A stretch of 64,000 nucleotides of DNA, taken from Nostoc spongiaeforme FACHB-130. GTDB lineage: Bacteria > Cyanobacteriota > Cyanobacteriia > Cyanobacteriales > Nostocaceae. The notes beneath the pieces are model-generated. The model saw only the letters and a list, made by a program, of their open reading frames with translations. It did no database searches and had not been told where the DNA came from. The stretch covers positions 1 through 64,000 of the forward strand of contig NZ_JACJTB010000024.1 in NCBI RefSeq assembly GCF_014698475.1, written 5' to 3'. Positions 17,109 through 25,355 of the stretch are shown piece after piece. A program made the translations under genes and the position numbers. Within the stretch, counting starts at the first letter, position 1; each line of letters begins with the position of its first letter.

Positions 17109-18461
17109 ATGTATACAAGACAATACAAAACAAAAAAGACTTCAACAAATTCTGCGGAAACCTCAACCACCAATCAATTCGCACCACGCCGTTTTGTCGT
17201 CCAGCCCCAAGTAGAAGAACCACCTGTTGCGTCTAGGGTACATCAGGAAAACAAAACCGGTATGCCAAATAACCTGAAAGTCGGGATTGAAAACCTCTCA
17301 GGTATAGCTATGGATGACGTAAAAGTCCACTATAATTCTGCCAAACCTTCAGAATTACAGGCATTGGCATATACTCAAGGTACAGATATCCATTTAGGTA
17401 AAGGTCAGGAACAACATCTCGCTCATGAAGCTTGGCATATAGTTCAACAAAAACAAGGTCGAGTCAAGCCTACCATGCAGCTACAAAGTATAGAAATCAA
17501 CGACGACGTATCTTTAGAGCAAGAAGCCGATTTGATGGGACAGAAGGCTGCTCAAAGTACAGCACCAGAAGCAAACCAACTTTTACAATTAGGGTCAGAG
17601 AAGGAAGTATATCAGTTTAATGGCTGGGAAAAAATGGCTTTGGTGTTGGGAGGTGCTGCGGCTGGTGTTTTGTTTTCATGGTTAAAGAGTAAATATGATG
17701 AGAGTGAAGCCACACAAAAACAGCAAAACATCATTCAAGAGTTTGAGATGCGGATGCGTGAGCCTGCGTTCCGAACAAACGCAGAAGATAGAGAAAATGC
17801 TTTTGTACTTTCGGCATTGAAAGAAGGCGTGGATGAGAATGTGGCTAGGCGACTCTTCCAAAATAGTGGTGCAGCCGCTAAGGATACAGTTACAGGATTT
17901 GCTCCAGGAGGTGACAGGATACCTACAGTTCAAAATGCAATTGACTTCATTAATAAAAATGAAATGGCTAGGGGCTTTTACGTGGAAGTGGATATTAGAA
18001 ATCTTGGAGGATTGAACAGCGTATTAGGCCATACCGGAGCCGATGAAATTTTTACTCAGATAGCTAAAATGACAGAGGAGCAAGTTAAATCTCTAGGATC
18101 TTCTACAGTCAAAGTAGCAAGTTTTCGTCATGGAGGCGATGAATTTAGTTTTGTAGTTGTTACTGAAAACATTGAGAAGAGTAACATCATGAAGAATAAT
18201 GTTGAACAAAAATTGGAAGCAGCTGCTCAAAAGATACAACATGAAATAGTTGATAGTACATTAATCATCTCAATAAATAGTGATGCTGAAGTCGAAAAGG
18301 AGGCTACATTAGCAACGATAGAACACCCAAAACATAAAGGAAAAAAGGAATTCAATGGTACTGGTATTGTGTTTGGAGTTAGTCAGATTACAGGCAAAGA
18401 TACAGTAAAAAATGTATTAAGTGCTGCTGATTTACAAGTTGAACTTAGAAAAAACAAGTAA
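17109..18461 (+). CDS. DUF4157-TM-GGDEF protein, probable CIS cargo/effector
   Basis: A 450-aa protein with an unusual architecture. Residues 1-40 are a leader (MYTRQYKTKKTSTN...FAPRRFVV) shared with the lipase at 19456. Residues about 50-145 are a DUF4157 domain with the metallopeptidase-like HEAWH (106-110) and a later LEQEADLMG; DUF4157 is known as a marker of CIS-associated cargo. A hydrophobic helix follows (MALVLGGAAAGVLFSWL, about 176-192). The C-terminal 170 residues form a GGDEF domain: VDIRNLGGLNSVLGHTGADE with metal-binding Asp, then RHGGDEFSFVVV with the signature at 342-346. The Asn and Asp that contact guanine in diguanylate cyclases appear conserved; no RxxD inhibitory site is seen. 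Cyclase activity and secretion are inferred. A 59-aa ORF follows after 26 bp. Confidence 0.85.
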   Translation: MYTRQYKTKKTSTNSAETSTTNQFAPRRFVVQPQVEEPPVASRVHQENKTGMPNNLKVGIENLSGIAMDDVKVHYNSAKPSELQALAYTQGTDIHLGKGQEQHLAHEAWHIVQQKQGRVKPTMQLQSIEINDDVSLEQEADLMGQKAAQSTAPEANQLLQLGSEKEVYQFNGWEKMALVLGGAAAGVLFSWLKSKYDESEATQKQQNIIQEFEMRMREPAFRTNAEDRENAFVLSALKEGVDENVARRLFQNSGAAAKDTVTGFAPGGDRIPTVQNAIDFINKNEMARGFYVEVDIRNLGGLNSVLGHTGADEIFTQIAKMTEEQVKSLGSSTVKVASFRHGGDEFSFVVVTENIEKSNIMKNNVEQKLEAAAQKIQHEIVDSTLIISINSDAEVEKEATLATIEHPKHKGKKEFNGTGIVFGVSQITGKDTVKNVLSAADLQVELRKNK

Positions 18462-18487
18462 AATAAGAAATAAAAGTAAGGATAATT

Positions 18488-18667
18488 ATGTCAACTGAAG
18501 AAAGATTGAAGCGTTTAGGATTGGAACATCTCAAAGACAATCCACAGGAACTGGAACAAGAAATTGAGAAACAATTAGCAGAACGTCATCAAAAAGAAAA
18601 AGAATGGGAAAAACAGCAAGCAGAAAAAAGGTTAACTAACAAACAGATAGAACAAGAAAATTCATAA
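18488..18667 (+). CDS. Small charged coiled-coil protein after the GGDEF cargo gene
   Basis: A 59-aa frame starting MSTEERLKRLGLEHLKDNPQ and continuing as an almost uninterrupted Glu/Lys/Gln-rich helix (EKQLAERHQKEKEWEKQQAE). A TAAGGA ribosome binding site lies 6-7 nt upstream of the ATG, and the gene starts 26 bp after the cargo stop. I do not recognise a family. Its size, solubility and position fit an immunity protein, adaptor or cargo chaperone for the upstream protein, but nothing in the sequence proves this. Confidence 0.65.
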   Translation: MSTEERLKRLGLEHLKDNPQELEQEIEKQLAERHQKEKEWEKQQAEKRLTNKQIEQENS

Positions 18668-18766
18668 ACACCAACTTGAATAGCAAATAGTTTGACATTG
18701 TTGAGTGCGATCGCCCATCCAATCACCCTGCTAAACTAAAATCACACCTCTTAATCTTCAGGAGCT

Positions 18767-19333
18767 ATGAGCGCCACAACTACGCCAACTCTCACCCTAG
18801 AAGCGTTTCTGAAGCTCCCAGAAACCAAACCAGCTAGTGAATATATCAATGGTGAGATTATTCAAAAACCAATGCCGAAAGGAAAGCATAGTCGGTTGCA
18901 GTTAAAGTTGTGCAACAACATCAACAACGTTGCAGAAACTCAACAAATTGCTTATGCTTTTCCAGAGTTGCGTTGTAGTTTTGGTATACGTTCAATTGTC
19001 CCTGATGTAGCTGTGTTTAAATGGTCACGCATTCCCTTTGATGCGGATGGGGAAGTACCTAATGATTTTTTATTGTGTCCTGACTGGACAATTGAAATTT
19101 TTTCTCCTGAACAAAGTTCTAACAAAGTAATTGGTAATATTCTTTACTGCTTGCAAAATGGTTGTCAGCTAGGTTGGTTAATCGATCCAAGCGATCGCTC
19201 CATTCTTGTTTTTTCGCCAAATCAACAACCACAATTATTACAAGGTAGCGATCGCCTATTAAGCTTACAAGAAATCGACCTAAATCTGTCAGTAGAGCAG
19301 GTTTTTAGTTGGCTGAAGATGCAATCTATGTAA
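18767..19333 (+). CDS. Uma2 family (DUF820) PD-(D/E)XK endonuclease-like protein
   Basis: A 188-aa protein with the Uma2 layout: an N-terminal LTLEAFLKLPETKPASEYING, a histidine in KGKHSRLQ, the core VPDVAVFK with the metal Asp, and PDWTIEIFSPEQ with the second acidic pair, then NGCQLGWLIDPSDRS. Cyanobacteria carry dozens of these genes, and their function is largely unknown. It separates the two cargo genes and is probably an unrelated resident; two HIP1 sites lie inside its 3' half. Confidence 0.88.
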   Translation: MSATTTPTLTLEAFLKLPETKPASEYINGEIIQKPMPKGKHSRLQLKLCNNINNVAETQQIAYAFPELRCSFGIRSIVPDVAVFKWSRIPFDADGEVPNDFLLCPDWTIEIFSPEQSSNKVIGNILYCLQNGCQLGWLIDPSDRSILVFSPNQQPQLLQGSDRLLSLQEIDLNLSVEQVFSWLKMQSM

Positions 19334-19455
19334 ATAAGAGTATCAATATGAGCGATCGCTAATTATCTTCAGTAAGATAGTGCCAAATTTTGACAATAAT
19401 TTGCCGCAAACCGACGGTGGTTGTTCTGCTACACAGAAATATCTGGAGAATAACA

Positions 19456-20841
19456 ATGTATTACAGACAACCCAAAGCAGCTAAAACTTCTACAAATCAC
19501 TCCGATGCAATAGTTAATCCATTCGCACCCCGTCCTTTTGTTGTCTCAACTGAAGCAGAAGATAGCACCCAAACGCCCAATTTACAGTCACAGGCAGTTA
19601 AAAATAATACATTAATTTCTTCAAACAACTTCGCCAATATCCCCGTTTTTCCTCCTGCTTATCAACCACCACCACCGCCACGCATTCAAATGAAACTTGC
19701 GATTGGCGAACCAGGAGATACCTATGAACAAGAAACTGAAACTGTAGTTAAAGAAGCTATGCAACAGCTTGATATGCCTGTTGTCATGGCCATTCAGCGC
19801 AATCAAAATCAGATTCTCAACCGAGACATTGACCCCACTCAAGTCCAAGATGGAACAACGCCAATTAACCCCCAAGATATCGATTTAGAAAAAATTGGTC
19901 ATGGCTTGATTTATGACGACGTTTTGACAGATCAAGATCAAGAATGGTTGCGAGAACAAGGATTTCATGAACAATGGTTTCCTGATGGCAATGTCGTCAA
20001 TGCTGGTCAGGGATTGAATTATGGATTATTGTTACCAACAGAACAAGGAGTCTCAGCCGGGAAACACCCTGTGTTGGCATTTCGCGGAACCAGTGATTTA
20101 GCAACAGCGTGGCAGGATTTAGATATTAACTCTCCTGGACATGGTGGTATTCAGAATTTACTCAAGGAAGTTCCCACTGGCTACATCGGTAATATCGTTT
20201 CGCAATCAGGCAAAATAGATGTTACAGGTCACAGTTTAGGCGGTGCATTAGCTCAACATTTTGTTGGTACTCATCCAACTTTGGTGAGACGACTGGTAAC
20301 ATTTCAATCGGCCGCGCCTAATGCCAAGCAATATCACAACAATATTGAATCGCTACCAGAAGAAGAAAGACCAGAGGTAGTTCACCACATTGCTAAAGGC
20401 GATATTGTAGATTTAGCTGGAGGAGAACATCTCAAAGGTACGTTTTTTGAACATGATCTAGAAACTTCTGGATTAGCAAATTTCTCTACCCTCGCCAGAA
20501 TTAAACAAGCACACACCTCTCAGCTATTAAATACTGAAGATATCGTCGGCGAAGCAGGTCATGGTCGTCATACTAAAAATATCACCATGATGGAAAATGC
20601 CACTCGTCCCTATACTAAATCTCGATTAGTCGAAGCAGGCAGAATGATGGCACTCAATAAAGGTACTGCCGTTGCTGGTGGCTTGTTGGTTGGTGCGGCG
20701 GGATTAGCAGGTACAGCAGTAGAAGTTCCTACCAGATTAGCTTACCAAGGTTTGAAAAAAGCTGGAAGTGCGATCGCCTCTGGTGCATCATCTCTTTATG
20801 AAACTGCCACTAATTTCTTCTCTAAGAACAACCAAGAATAA
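19456..20841 (+). CDS. Lipase (class 3-like) with CIS-type leader, probable CIS cargo/effector
   Basis: A 461-aa protein, started at the ATG at 19456 (GGAG 9-10 nt upstream); the frame continues upstream but only as shadow sequence. The leader MYYRQPKAAKTSTN...FAPRPFVV matches the leader of the DUF4157-GGDEF protein. Next comes a segment MKLAIGEPGDTYEQETE that resembles the KLxIGxPGDxYEQEAD border of DUF4157 proteins, but no HExxH follows. The hydrolase part has the nucleophile elbow VTGHSLGGALAQHF (Ser260), a candidate Asp in KGDIVD and His in GHGRHTKN. A hydrophobic Gly/Ala segment near residue 410-430 (GTAVAGGLLVGAAGLAGTAV) could insert into membranes. Phospholipase activity on target membranes is inferred. 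Confidence 0.85.
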   Translation: MYYRQPKAAKTSTNHSDAIVNPFAPRPFVVSTEAEDSTQTPNLQSQAVKNNTLISSNNFANIPVFPPAYQPPPPPRIQMKLAIGEPGDTYEQETETVVKEAMQQLDMPVVMAIQRNQNQILNRDIDPTQVQDGTTPINPQDIDLEKIGHGLIYDDVLTDQDQEWLREQGFHEQWFPDGNVVNAGQGLNYGLLLPTEQGVSAGKHPVLAFRGTSDLATAWQDLDINSPGHGGIQNLLKEVPTGYIGNIVSQSGKIDVTGHSLGGALAQHFVGTHPTLVRRLVTFQSAAPNAKQYHNNIESLPEEERPEVVHHIAKGDIVDLAGGEHLKGTFFEHDLETSGLANFSTLARIKQAHTSQLLNTEDIVGEAGHGRHTKNITMMENATRPYTKSRLVEAGRMMALNKGTAVAGGLLVGAAGLAGTAVEVPTRLAYQGLKKAGSAIASGASSLYETATNFFSKNNQE

Positions 20842-20928
20842 TCCGATAGCCTTCCTATTTGATATACAGACAAGGGAGACAAGGAAGACCTGGAAGATAG
20901 ATATCTTTAAACCATTTATGATTGCTAT

Positions 20929-21447
20929 ATGAGTAGTTATATGAATAAATCATTGCTATTTGAGCGTCATTTTAGTGACAAACTTAATATATCACTAGAA
21001 ATTCCTCAAACTTGGCAAAAAATTGCGAATCAACATTTAGATGAGCAAACCGAAGGATATTTTTATCCTGCACAATCGAAAAATAATCCCCAAATTTTTA
21101 TTAAGAAAATTCTTATTCCAGAAATAGAACAACACGAACAAAACTTTATAGAACTTGCCGATGAATTACTGCAATTACCTTTACAAAAATTACAGTCAGA
21201 ACAGTTTGAAATAATTTCTCAAACACAAACAAAAATTGATAATTATCCAGCGAGATTAGATATTTTTGTGTTTCAACCTCCTGATGTTGAACTGCCAATT
21301 ACACAATATCAAGTTTGTTGGCAATGCCATCAACTGGTCTATGGATTAGTTGCAATGGTAGAGTCAACCGCAGAATTAGAGTATTTACCAATTTTCGCCA
21401 CAGTCGCAGGTTCGATTAACTGCCATCCTGATATTAGTAGCGAATGA
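20929..21447 (+). CDS. DcrB/DUF1795-like protein, possible cargo chaperone
   Basis: A 172-aa soluble protein without a signal peptide. It starts with a conserved-looking strand (LFERHFSDKLNISLEIPQTW), has alternating beta strands and a C-terminal helix after VCWQCHQLVYGLVAMVESTA. This resembles the DcrB/DUF1795 (PsbP-like) fold. In type VI secretion, DUF1795 proteins (EagR family) are chaperones that shield hydrophobic effector segments. Here the gene follows the lipase, which has a hydrophobic segment, by 87 bp on the same strand. The chaperone role is an inference from this context. An alternative start (second Met, +12) is possible. Confidence 0.6.
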   Translation: MSSYMNKSLLFERHFSDKLNISLEIPQTWQKIANQHLDEQTEGYFYPAQSKNNPQIFIKKILIPEIEQHEQNFIELADELLQLPLQKLQSEQFEIISQTQTKIDNYPARLDIFVFQPPDVELPITQYQVCWQCHQLVYGLVAMVESTAELEYLPIFATVAGSINCHPDISSE

Positions 21448-21894
21448 CAACTACGTATTATATAGAAAAACTATAGGCATCCCATTTGATTTTTTAACAG
21501 ATACGTAGTGGCGTGACTAGACTAAAATGTTGCAATGACCGAAATTCCATCTGCGTTTATCTGCGGTTAATTTTACCCACACTCTATGACATCATAGTAG
21601 TCGTGTTATTCCAGTACAGTCACAAAATCCTCTTTTCTACTCTTCATTCCCAGCATCTTATACAGATAATTGCACAATCAAACCAGATAAATCTATATGT
21701 ATTTTTCGGAAATATATCCTGACGTAATTGTGCAATTTATGTTTCTAAATTTGGTAATTAAGTTTACTGAAACTGTAAATGACGTAGCTTAGGTGTTCAC
21801 CTTATTCTATTAATTAAGCAAGGAGTTGAGCCGCTAAACAAAGCTCATCAACTAGCTAACAAAAATCTCGTTCAAAAAAGAGAAGGTTTACACT
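21448..21894. other. Intergenic region between CIS and peptide-export loci
   Basis: No supported gene. It contains a copy of the repeat ctgcgtttatctgcggttaa (about 21551) that recurs at about 43451-43485 as ctgcgtccatctgcgg. The 69-codon frame at 21513-21722 spans this repeat and has no recognisable features. The promoter and leader of the first peptide gene must lie in the 3' half. Confidence 0.5.
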
Positions 21895-22131
21895 ATGTCT
21901 CAAGAATTATTTACCGACTTAGCAATTGAACAACAAGAAACCATTTCTGGTGGTAGCCTATTTAATGTGCAAGAAATCAATTCTGCTCTGTTTAAACAAA
22001 ACACTCAAGTTTTACAGTTAGCTACTACTGCAACTGCTGGGGCTAATGGTGCATCTTCGACTAAAGTTTTCAGTGCTGGAACAAATAATATTCTCAGCAA
22101 ATCTGGAGATATTCTCAGGTTCTTTTTGTAA
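21895..22131 (+). CDS. Double-glycine-leader peptide precursor 1 (CTB-bacteriocin-like)
   Basis: A 78-aa precursor. The leader MSQELFTDLAIEQQETISGG fits the ELF-x-D-L-x-x-E-Q-Q-x-x-I-x-GG pattern recognised by C39 peptidases; cleavage is expected after GG at residue 20. The core contains GANGASSTKVFSAGTNN, closely matched in the next gene. A C39-peptidase exporter is encoded 1 kb downstream on the same strand. An AGAGAAGG sequence precedes the ATG. The activity of the mature peptide (toxin or signal) is unknown. Confidence 0.82.
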   Translation: MSQELFTDLAIEQQETISGGSLFNVQEINSALFKQNTQVLQLATTATAGANGASSTKVFSAGTNNILSKSGDILRFFL

Positions 22132-22395
22132 TTGAATATCTGCATCATTCAGATTCCAGAATTTTCATATATAGCGATTCTGCATCAGATAAATTCGCCC
22201 CCTAAAAGCATCTACCACGAATCGCCAATACTATCACTCTGCTGTTGGATTTTTTGGTAAATCAGAATTATCCAGCAGAGAAAAAAGGATAATTCTGGAA
22301 TCTTATTTTTAGTAAATTTACCCAAACGTAAGTTCTAGCAGCTACACAAAGCAAGTAATCAACTTACGTCATGCAAATAACGGAGAGTTTCAACT

Positions 22396-22647
22396 ATGTC
22401 TTACGAACTGTTTATTGATATCCATGAAGAGCAGCAACAAATAGTAACTGGTGGTTCAATGGCTGTAATGAGTTTACCCAACCTGCAAGGGTATAATTAT
22501 TCTAGTTATCAGCAAGATATGCAGGTTGTGCAGTTTAATACTAAAGTAACTTCTGGGCCTAATGGTTCATCTTCAACGAAGGTATTCCAAGCTATAAACG
22601 ATCATCGGTTAAGTAGTGCTGGTGATATGCTCACCTTTCGTTGGTAA
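22396..22647 (+). CDS. Double-glycine-leader peptide precursor 2 (paralogue of precursor 1)
   Basis: An 83-aa precursor with leader MSYELFIDIHEEQQQIVTGG and a core that includes GPNGSSSTKVFQAINDHRLS, a clear paralogue of precursor 1 (SSTKVF shared, same distance from the GG). It begins with GGAGAG about 10 nt before the ATG. The two copies have similar 3' hairpin arms (ttccagaatt), which supports duplication of a gene-plus-terminator unit. Confidence 0.82.
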   Translation: MSYELFIDIHEEQQQIVTGGSMAVMSLPNLQGYNYSSYQQDMQVVQFNTKVTSGPNGSSSTKVFQAINDHRLSSAGDMLTFRW

Positions 22648-22669
22648 GTAATTAATCGTCTAATCAAGA

Positions 22670-22733
22670 TTCCAGAATTTTCATATTATGTCAATTTGGC
22701 GGTCGAAACAAGTGAAAATTCTGGAATTTTCTT
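22670..22733 (+). terminator. Long-arm hairpin between peptide genes 2 and 3
   Basis: Perfect 14-bp inverted arms at 22670-22683 (ttccagaattttca) and 22713-22726, followed by ttttctt. A related but longer-looped pair (22152-22163 and 22291-22302, then ttattttt) follows peptide gene 1. They could limit read-through from the abundant peptide transcripts into the exporter genes. Confidence 0.6.
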
Positions 22734-22758
22734 ATTTGCCAAAGATGGAGTTACTATT

Positions 22759-23097
22759 ATGTCTGCACACTTAGAAGATAAATCATCAGAACTATTTATT
22801 GATTTATCAGAAAAAGAACAAGAACCTATAAAGGGTGGTTTTTCCTATCCTGGACTTAGCCTTTATAATATGTTCTTTCAAAGAACAGAAATAGCCAGCT
22901 TTGCCAACATTAACAGTACTTATTCTGATGGTATTCGCAGCTTTTCTTCTCAGCAACAAACTGGATATCGACTTTCACAGGTGACTTTTGGCTTGAGTGG
23001 GGGTGAATTTGGCGGTGGACGCAGAGGAAGGAAAGCCAGAAGAAGAAGACAATATTTATTAAATATGTTGTTTGAGTTGATGTCTATGTTTGGGTAA
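22759..23097 (+). CDS. Double-glycine-leader peptide precursor 3 with Arg-rich core
   Basis: A 112-aa protein started at the ATG at 22759 (GGAG 9-10 nt upstream), so that the leader is SSELFIDLSEKEQEPIKGG; the longer frame begins at TTG within the terminator hairpin. The core is unlike precursors 1 and 2: it ends in a Gly-rich then strongly basic tract (GGGRRGRKARRRRQ) and a hydrophobic tail (YLLNMLFELMSMFG). Such an amphipathic cationic end would suit a membrane-active peptide, but no activity is shown. Confidence 0.75.
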   Translation: MSAHLEDKSSELFIDLSEKEQEPIKGGFSYPGLSLYNMFFQRTEIASFANINSTYSDGIRSFSSQQQTGYRLSQVTFGLSGGEFGGGRRGRKARRRRQYLLNMLFELMSMFG

Positions 23098-23180
23098 ATA
23101 TTGTCATTAATACTATTACCTCTAAAATGCAGAACACAATTGACGACTGAGCAGTTGTCATAATTTAGGGTAATTTACTT

Positions 23181-25331
23181 ATGAAACACCAATTTGTGAA
23201 ACAGCACAGTGAAGAAGACTGCGGGGCTGCTTGTTTGGCTGCTATTTCTAAATATTATGGACGTACTTTTACTCTCAGTCGCATTCGTGAAGCTGTTGGT
23301 ACTGGACAATTTGGAACTACTTTATTAGGACTGAAAAGAGGAGCAGAAACACTAGGCTTTAATGTGCGCCCTGTGAAAACTTCACCAGAAGTTTTAAACC
23401 GAATGAATGAAGCACCTTTGCCAGCCATTATTCATTGGAAAGGTAATCATTGGGTTGTATTATATGGCAGAAAAGGTCAAAAATGTTTAGTTGCTGATCC
23501 GGCTGTGGGGATTCGCTATCTTTCTAAACAAGAGATAGCAGAAGGTTGGGCTGATTGGTTGATGCTTTTATTAGAACCTGATCCGATTAAGTTTTTCGCG
23601 CAAGCAGATGAAAAAGTTGGTGGATTTTGGCGTTTCTTTCAGCGTGTTTGGATTTATCGCGCGATTTTAGCGCAAGCATTACCTCTGAATTTGATGTTGG
23701 GATTGCTATCTTTAGCGTCGCCATTTTTAATGCAAATTTTGACGGATGATGTGCTAGTTAGAGGTGATACAAAGTTATTGACGACTGTAGCGATCGCAGT
23801 TGTAGTGATGAATTTAATTTCTCACAGTCTTTCTTTTGTTCAGTCTAACTTAATTGCTCACTTTGCTCAACGGCTGCAATTAGGTTTAGTCCTAGAATTT
23901 GGTAGACAAATTCTGCGTCTACCTCTTGCTTATTACGAATCACGGCGCAGTGGAGAAATTGTCAGCCGCTTACAAGATATTGACCAAATTAATCAGTTAG
24001 TTGCTCAACTAGTTGTTGGTTTACCCAGTCAATTTTTTATTGCTTTGATATCTTTTGGGTTTATGGTCTTCTATAGCTGGAAACTCACACTAGTAGCTGC
24101 ATTGATTGGTATAGTAATGAGCTTATCAACAGTAGTTTTTCAGCCGACTTTACAACAAAAAACTCGTGAATTATTAGTCCAAGAAGCAGAAACTCAAGGC
24201 GTTTTAGTCGAAACCTTTAAAGGCGCACTCACCCTCAAAACTACAACTTCTGGGTTGCAATTTTGGGATGAATTACAAAGTCGCTTTGGTCGGTTAGCGA
24301 ATGTTACCTATCGCACAATTCAAATTGGTATTATTAATCATACTTTTTCTGGCTTTGTTTCGGGGGTTGGGGGTGTGGTTTTGCTGTGGTTTGGGGGAAA
24401 TTTAGTAATTAATCCAGCCGAAAATTTGAGTATTGGGCAACTTTTTGCTTTCAACTCTATGAATGGGAATTTTTTAGGATTAATTTCTACCATTATTAGC
24501 TTCGTGGATGAAATTACCCGCGCTAAAACTGCTACTCAACGACTCACGGAAGTAATAGACGCAAAGCCGGAAAATGCAGGCGATGAAATTAAACCTTACG
24601 CCAAAATTGCTGGTGATGCTGATATTGTTTGTACAAATTTAAATTTTCATTATGCTGGGCGGCTAGATTTAATTGATGATTTTTCGCTGACAATTCCTGG
24701 TGGTCAAGTTGTGGCTTTAATTGGTAAATCTGGTTGTGGTAAAAGCACCTTAGCTAAACTGATTGCTGGTTTATATCCTCTGCAATCAGGTAATATTCGG
24801 ATTGGGCTGTATAACCTACAAGATTTATCTCTTGAATGTCTGCGTCAACAAGTCGTACTTGTTCCCCAAGAACCGCATTTTTGGAGTCGTTCAATTGTGG
24901 AAAACTTTCGCTTAGGCGCTCCTCATGTCACCTTTGAACAAATTGTCAGAGCTTGTCAGGTAGCAGAAGCCGACGATTTTATTAGTAAATTACCAGATAA
25001 ATATCAAACTATTTTAGGAGAATTTGGCGCGAATATTTCTGGTGGGCAACGTCAAAGATTAGCAATAGCCAGGGCGATTGTTACAGACCCACCAATTTTG
25101 ATTTTAGATGAATCAACGGGTGGACTTGATCCAGTAAGTGAAGCACAAGTTTTAGATAAATTATTTAAACATCGTCAAGGTAAAACTACAATTTTAATTA
25201 CTCATCGTCCCAGAGTTGTTAATCGGGCAGATTGGATAGTTTTACTAGAGCAAGGTAAGTTAAAAAAGCAAGGTTCGTTGGCAGAATTACGCTCTCAAGC
25301 TGGAGAGCATTGGGAATTTTTAAATCCTTAA
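23181..25331 (+). CDS. Peptidase-containing ABC exporter (C39 peptidase, PCAT/bacteriocin type)
   Basis: A 716-aa inner-membrane exporter. Residues 1-130 are a C39 peptidase with C14 (EEDCGAACLAAISKYYGR), H90 (KGNHWVVLYG) and D106. A six-helix ABC membrane domain follows (about 165-440), and then the ATPase with Walker A GKSGCGKST (about 514-522), signature ISGGQRQRLAIARA (about 618) and Walker B PILILDEST. Such transporters cut the leader after GG and export the core. The gene lies directly after three GG-leader precursors and 24 bp before the HlyD adaptor, which gives a complete secretion cassette except for the outer-membrane TolC, normally encoded elsewhere. Confidence 0.95.
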   Translation: MKHQFVKQHSEEDCGAACLAAISKYYGRTFTLSRIREAVGTGQFGTTLLGLKRGAETLGFNVRPVKTSPEVLNRMNEAPLPAIIHWKGNHWVVLYGRKGQKCLVADPAVGIRYLSKQEIAEGWADWLMLLLEPDPIKFFAQADEKVGGFWRFFQRVWIYRAILAQALPLNLMLGLLSLASPFLMQILTDDVLVRGDTKLLTTVAIAVVVMNLISHSLSFVQSNLIAHFAQRLQLGLVLEFGRQILRLPLAYYESRRSGEIVSRLQDIDQINQLVAQLVVGLPSQFFIALISFGFMVFYSWKLTLVAALIGIVMSLSTVVFQPTLQQKTRELLVQEAETQGVLVETFKGALTLKTTTSGLQFWDELQSRFGRLANVTYRTIQIGIINHTFSGFVSGVGGVVLLWFGGNLVINPAENLSIGQLFAFNSMNGNFLGLISTIISFVDEITRAKTATQRLTEVIDAKPENAGDEIKPYAKIAGDADIVCTNLNFHYAGRLDLIDDFSLTIPGGQVVALIGKSGCGKSTLAKLIAGLYPLQSGNIRIGLYNLQDLSLECLRQQVVLVPQEPHFWSRSIVENFRLGAPHVTFEQIVRACQVAEADDFISKLPDKYQTILGEFGANISGGQRQRLAIARAIVTDPPILILDESTGGLDPVSEAQVLDKLFKHRQGKTTILITHRPRVVNRADWIVLLEQGKLKKQGSLAELRSQAGEHWEFLNP

Positions 25332-25355
25332 TAATTGAGAATTTTACAGGTAATT

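Noticed and set aside
21513-21722. 69-codon plus-strand ORF before the peptide genes
   Set aside because: It spans an interspersed repeat and has no features of a real protein.
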